A DNA stretch of 8,470 nt from an uncultured Eubacteriales bacterium (GTDB taxonomy: Bacteria > Bacillota > Clostridia > Oscillospirales > Acutalibacteraceae). A program made the translations under genes and the position numbers. The notes below the pieces were generated by a model, which saw only the letters and a list, made by a program, of their open reading frames with translations, did no database searches and was not told where the DNA came from. Each line of letters opens with the position of its first letter. Position 1 is the first letter of the stretch. Shown here piece by piece: positions 7,942 through 8,470 of the stretch. The stretch is from the NCBI GenBank assembly GCA_900313125.1, contig OMPZ01000135.1, forward strand, positions 1 to 8,470. Direction: 5' to 3'.

Positions 7942-7967
7942 AAATAGGCACTAAAAACGGTGTAAAT

Positions 7968-8044
7968 GCGCTGTTAGCTCAGCTGGATAGAGTGACTGGC
8001 TACGAACCAGTAGGTCGGGGGTTCGAGTCCCTCACAGCGCGCCA
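7968..8044 (+). tRNA. tRNA-Arg (anticodon ACG), CCA encoded
   Basis: A full cloverleaf can be drawn. Acceptor GCGCTGT (7968-7974) pairs with ACAGCGC (8034-8040), followed by discriminator G and an encoded CCA (8042-8044). The D arm uses GCTC (7977-7980) with GAGT (7990-7993), including one G-U pair. Anticodon stem ACTGG (7995-7999) pairs with CCAGT (8007-8011) around loop CTACGAA, with anticodon ACG at 8002-8004. T arm is GGGGG (8017-8021), loop TTCGAGT, CCCTC (8029-8033). A at D-loop position 20 (7987), an arginine identity element, is present. A34 is expected to be edited to inosine by TadA, so this tRNA would read CGU, CGC and CGA. It stands alone with its own promoter and terminator; no integrase or attachment-site duplicate is visible nearby. 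Confidence 0.97.
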
Positions 8045-8046
8045 GG

Positions 8047-8085
8047 AAAGAGTCATGATTAATTGTCATGGCTCTTTTTCTTTTT
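8047..8085 (+). terminator. Intrinsic terminator of tRNA-Arg
   Basis: AAAGAGTCATGA (8047-8058) pairs with TCATGGCTCTTT (8066-8077) through a 7-nt loop with one U-G wobble. It is followed by a T-rich run interrupted by a single C up to 8085. It begins 2 nt after the tRNA CCA end. Confidence 0.85.
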
Positions 8086-8104
8086 ACTTATATCTATGAT
8101 AATG

Positions 8105-8138
8105 AAAAAGCCACGGGATCGAAACCCCGTGGCTTTTG
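8105..8138. terminator. Bidirectional intrinsic terminator between tRNA-Arg and pfkA
   Basis: AAAAGCCACGGG (8106-8117) pairs perfectly with CCCGTGGCTTTT (8126-8137) around an 8-nt loop. It is flanked by A5 on the left and T4 on the right, so it can stop the leftward pfkA transcript and any rightward read-through past the tRNA terminator. It lies about 10 nt beyond the pfkA stop codon. Confidence 0.88.
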
Positions 8139-8147
8139 GTTTTATTC

Positions 8148-8470
8148 TCAGATAGAGATCGTGTGAGCGATGTCGAAAAGATTCTTGTCGAATACTCTTT
8201 CCATGTTAAGAGCTTCCGTGATATCGAAATCAACGATCTTGCCGTTCTGCATTGCGATAACTCTGTTGCCGATGCCCTGCTCGAGAAGATCGACAGCCTT
8301 GTGACCCATCTCGCTTGCGACTACTCTGTCGCGAAGAGTGGGCGAACCGCCGCGCTGTACATGACCGAGAACTGTTGCTCTCGACTCGATGCCTGTTCTT
8401 GTCTGGATATATGTAGCGATCTCGTAGAGGTTCTTATCGAAAACTCTCTCCATATTGAGTGCTTCCGTAA
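8148..8470 (-). CDS. pfkA: 6-phosphofructokinase, C-terminal part with internal repeat (runs off window)
   Basis: PfkA phosphorylates fructose 6-phosphate with ATP in glycolysis. About 106 C-terminal residues are visible; the 5' part lies beyond the right edge, and the first ATG in view (8453) is an internal methionine, not the start. The stretch TGIESRATVLGHVQRGGSPT carries the H and R of the LGHxQRGG motif that binds fructose 6-phosphate, and the protein ends with the usual ALNMxxxFDxxLxxIAxxISI tail. The odd part is upstream of TGIES: instead of the usual sequence before that helix, the frame reads TEALNMERVFDKNLYEIATYIQ, a near copy of the gene's own tail. The frame stays open to the edge. 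It could be an enlarged or duplicated PfkA, a remnant tandem copy, or an assembly join. Transcription ends at the terminator at 8105-8138. Confidence 0.85.
   Translation of the reverse strand, partial: TEALNMERVFDKNLYEIATYIQTRTGIESRATVLGHVQRGGSPTLRDRVVASEMGHKAVDLLEQGIGNRVIAMQNGKIVDFDITEALNMERVFDKNLFDIAHTISI
8166..8219 (-). repeat. pfkA tail repeat, copy 1 (normal C-terminal position)
   Basis: Encodes TEALNMERVFDKNLFDIA near the stop codon, which is where the family normally carries this segment. Compared with copy 2 at 8415-8468, 44 of 54 bases and 16 of 18 residues match; only F/Y and D/E differ, and eight of the ten base changes are silent. Confidence 0.85.
8415..8468 (-). repeat. pfkA tail repeat, copy 2 (internal, displaced)
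   Basis: Encodes TEALNMERVFDKNLYEIA in the same frame as copy 1 and exactly 249 bp (83 codons) further 5' in the gene. It is followed by TYIQTRTGIES, so it is joined to the helix that precedes the LGHVQRGG motif. The two bases at the window edge (codon ending TT) also fit the isoleucine that precedes copy 1, so the repeat probably continues beyond the window. Confidence 0.85.

Noticed and set aside
7968..8044. tRNA-Arg as an integration site for a mobile element
   Set aside because: No integrase, phage gene or duplicated tRNA 3' end is visible, and the flanks are ordinary terminators.
8148..8453. A 101-codon stand-alone small gene starting at ATG 8453
   Set aside because: The frame continues upstream of that ATG to the window edge, and the ATG is an internal methionine of the repeated LNMERVFDKNL segment, so it is the tail of a longer pfkA.

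Overview
This 8.47 kb window looks like chromosomal DNA from an endospore-forming Bacillota (Firmicutes), most likely a Ruminococcus/Oscillospiraceae-type clostridium. The reasons are a spoIIR sporulation gene, the Gram-positive AddAB (not RecBCD) recombination nuclease in addB-addA order, purine-rich GGGAG-type ribosome binding sites, and a clostridial-style PfkA C-terminus. Genus assignment is inference only.

Layout: positions 1-135 hold no recognisable gene. They contain a GC-rich block with a hairpin (1-82) and an AT-rich stretch carrying a 10-bp inverted repeat just past the end of addA. Most of the window (136-7784) is a tightly packed minus-strand cluster, transcribed right to left: spoIIR, then addB after a 4-nt gap, then addA overlapping addB by 8 nt. 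The spacing implies one transcript with translational coupling. AddB and AddA together form the helicase-nuclease that resects double-strand breaks for RecA loading; all key nucleotide-binding, nuclease and iron-sulfur residues I looked for are present in both. SpoIIR is the forespore-made signal that triggers pro-sigmaE processing in the mother cell, so its place at the head of a repair operon raises a regulatory question. The upstream region carries candidate sigmaA and sigmaF elements.

The 7785-7967 intergenic region is AT-rich and divergent. It drives spoIIR-addBA leftward and a single tRNA-Arg(ACG) rightward. The tRNA has a good extended -10 promoter with phased A-tracts and its own terminator. 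A second, bidirectional terminator separates it from the convergent 3' end of pfkA (6-phosphofructokinase), which runs off the right edge.

The most unusual signal is in pfkA. The 18-residue segment that normally ends the protein occurs twice, 83 codons apart. The second occurrence lies inside the protein where a different sequence is expected. The two copies are about 81% identical in DNA but 16/18 identical in protein, so this is not a fresh duplication. It is either a real internal duplication or mosaic, or a misjoin at a contig edge. I found no defence island, CRISPR array, insertion sequence or clearly new multi-gene system in this window.
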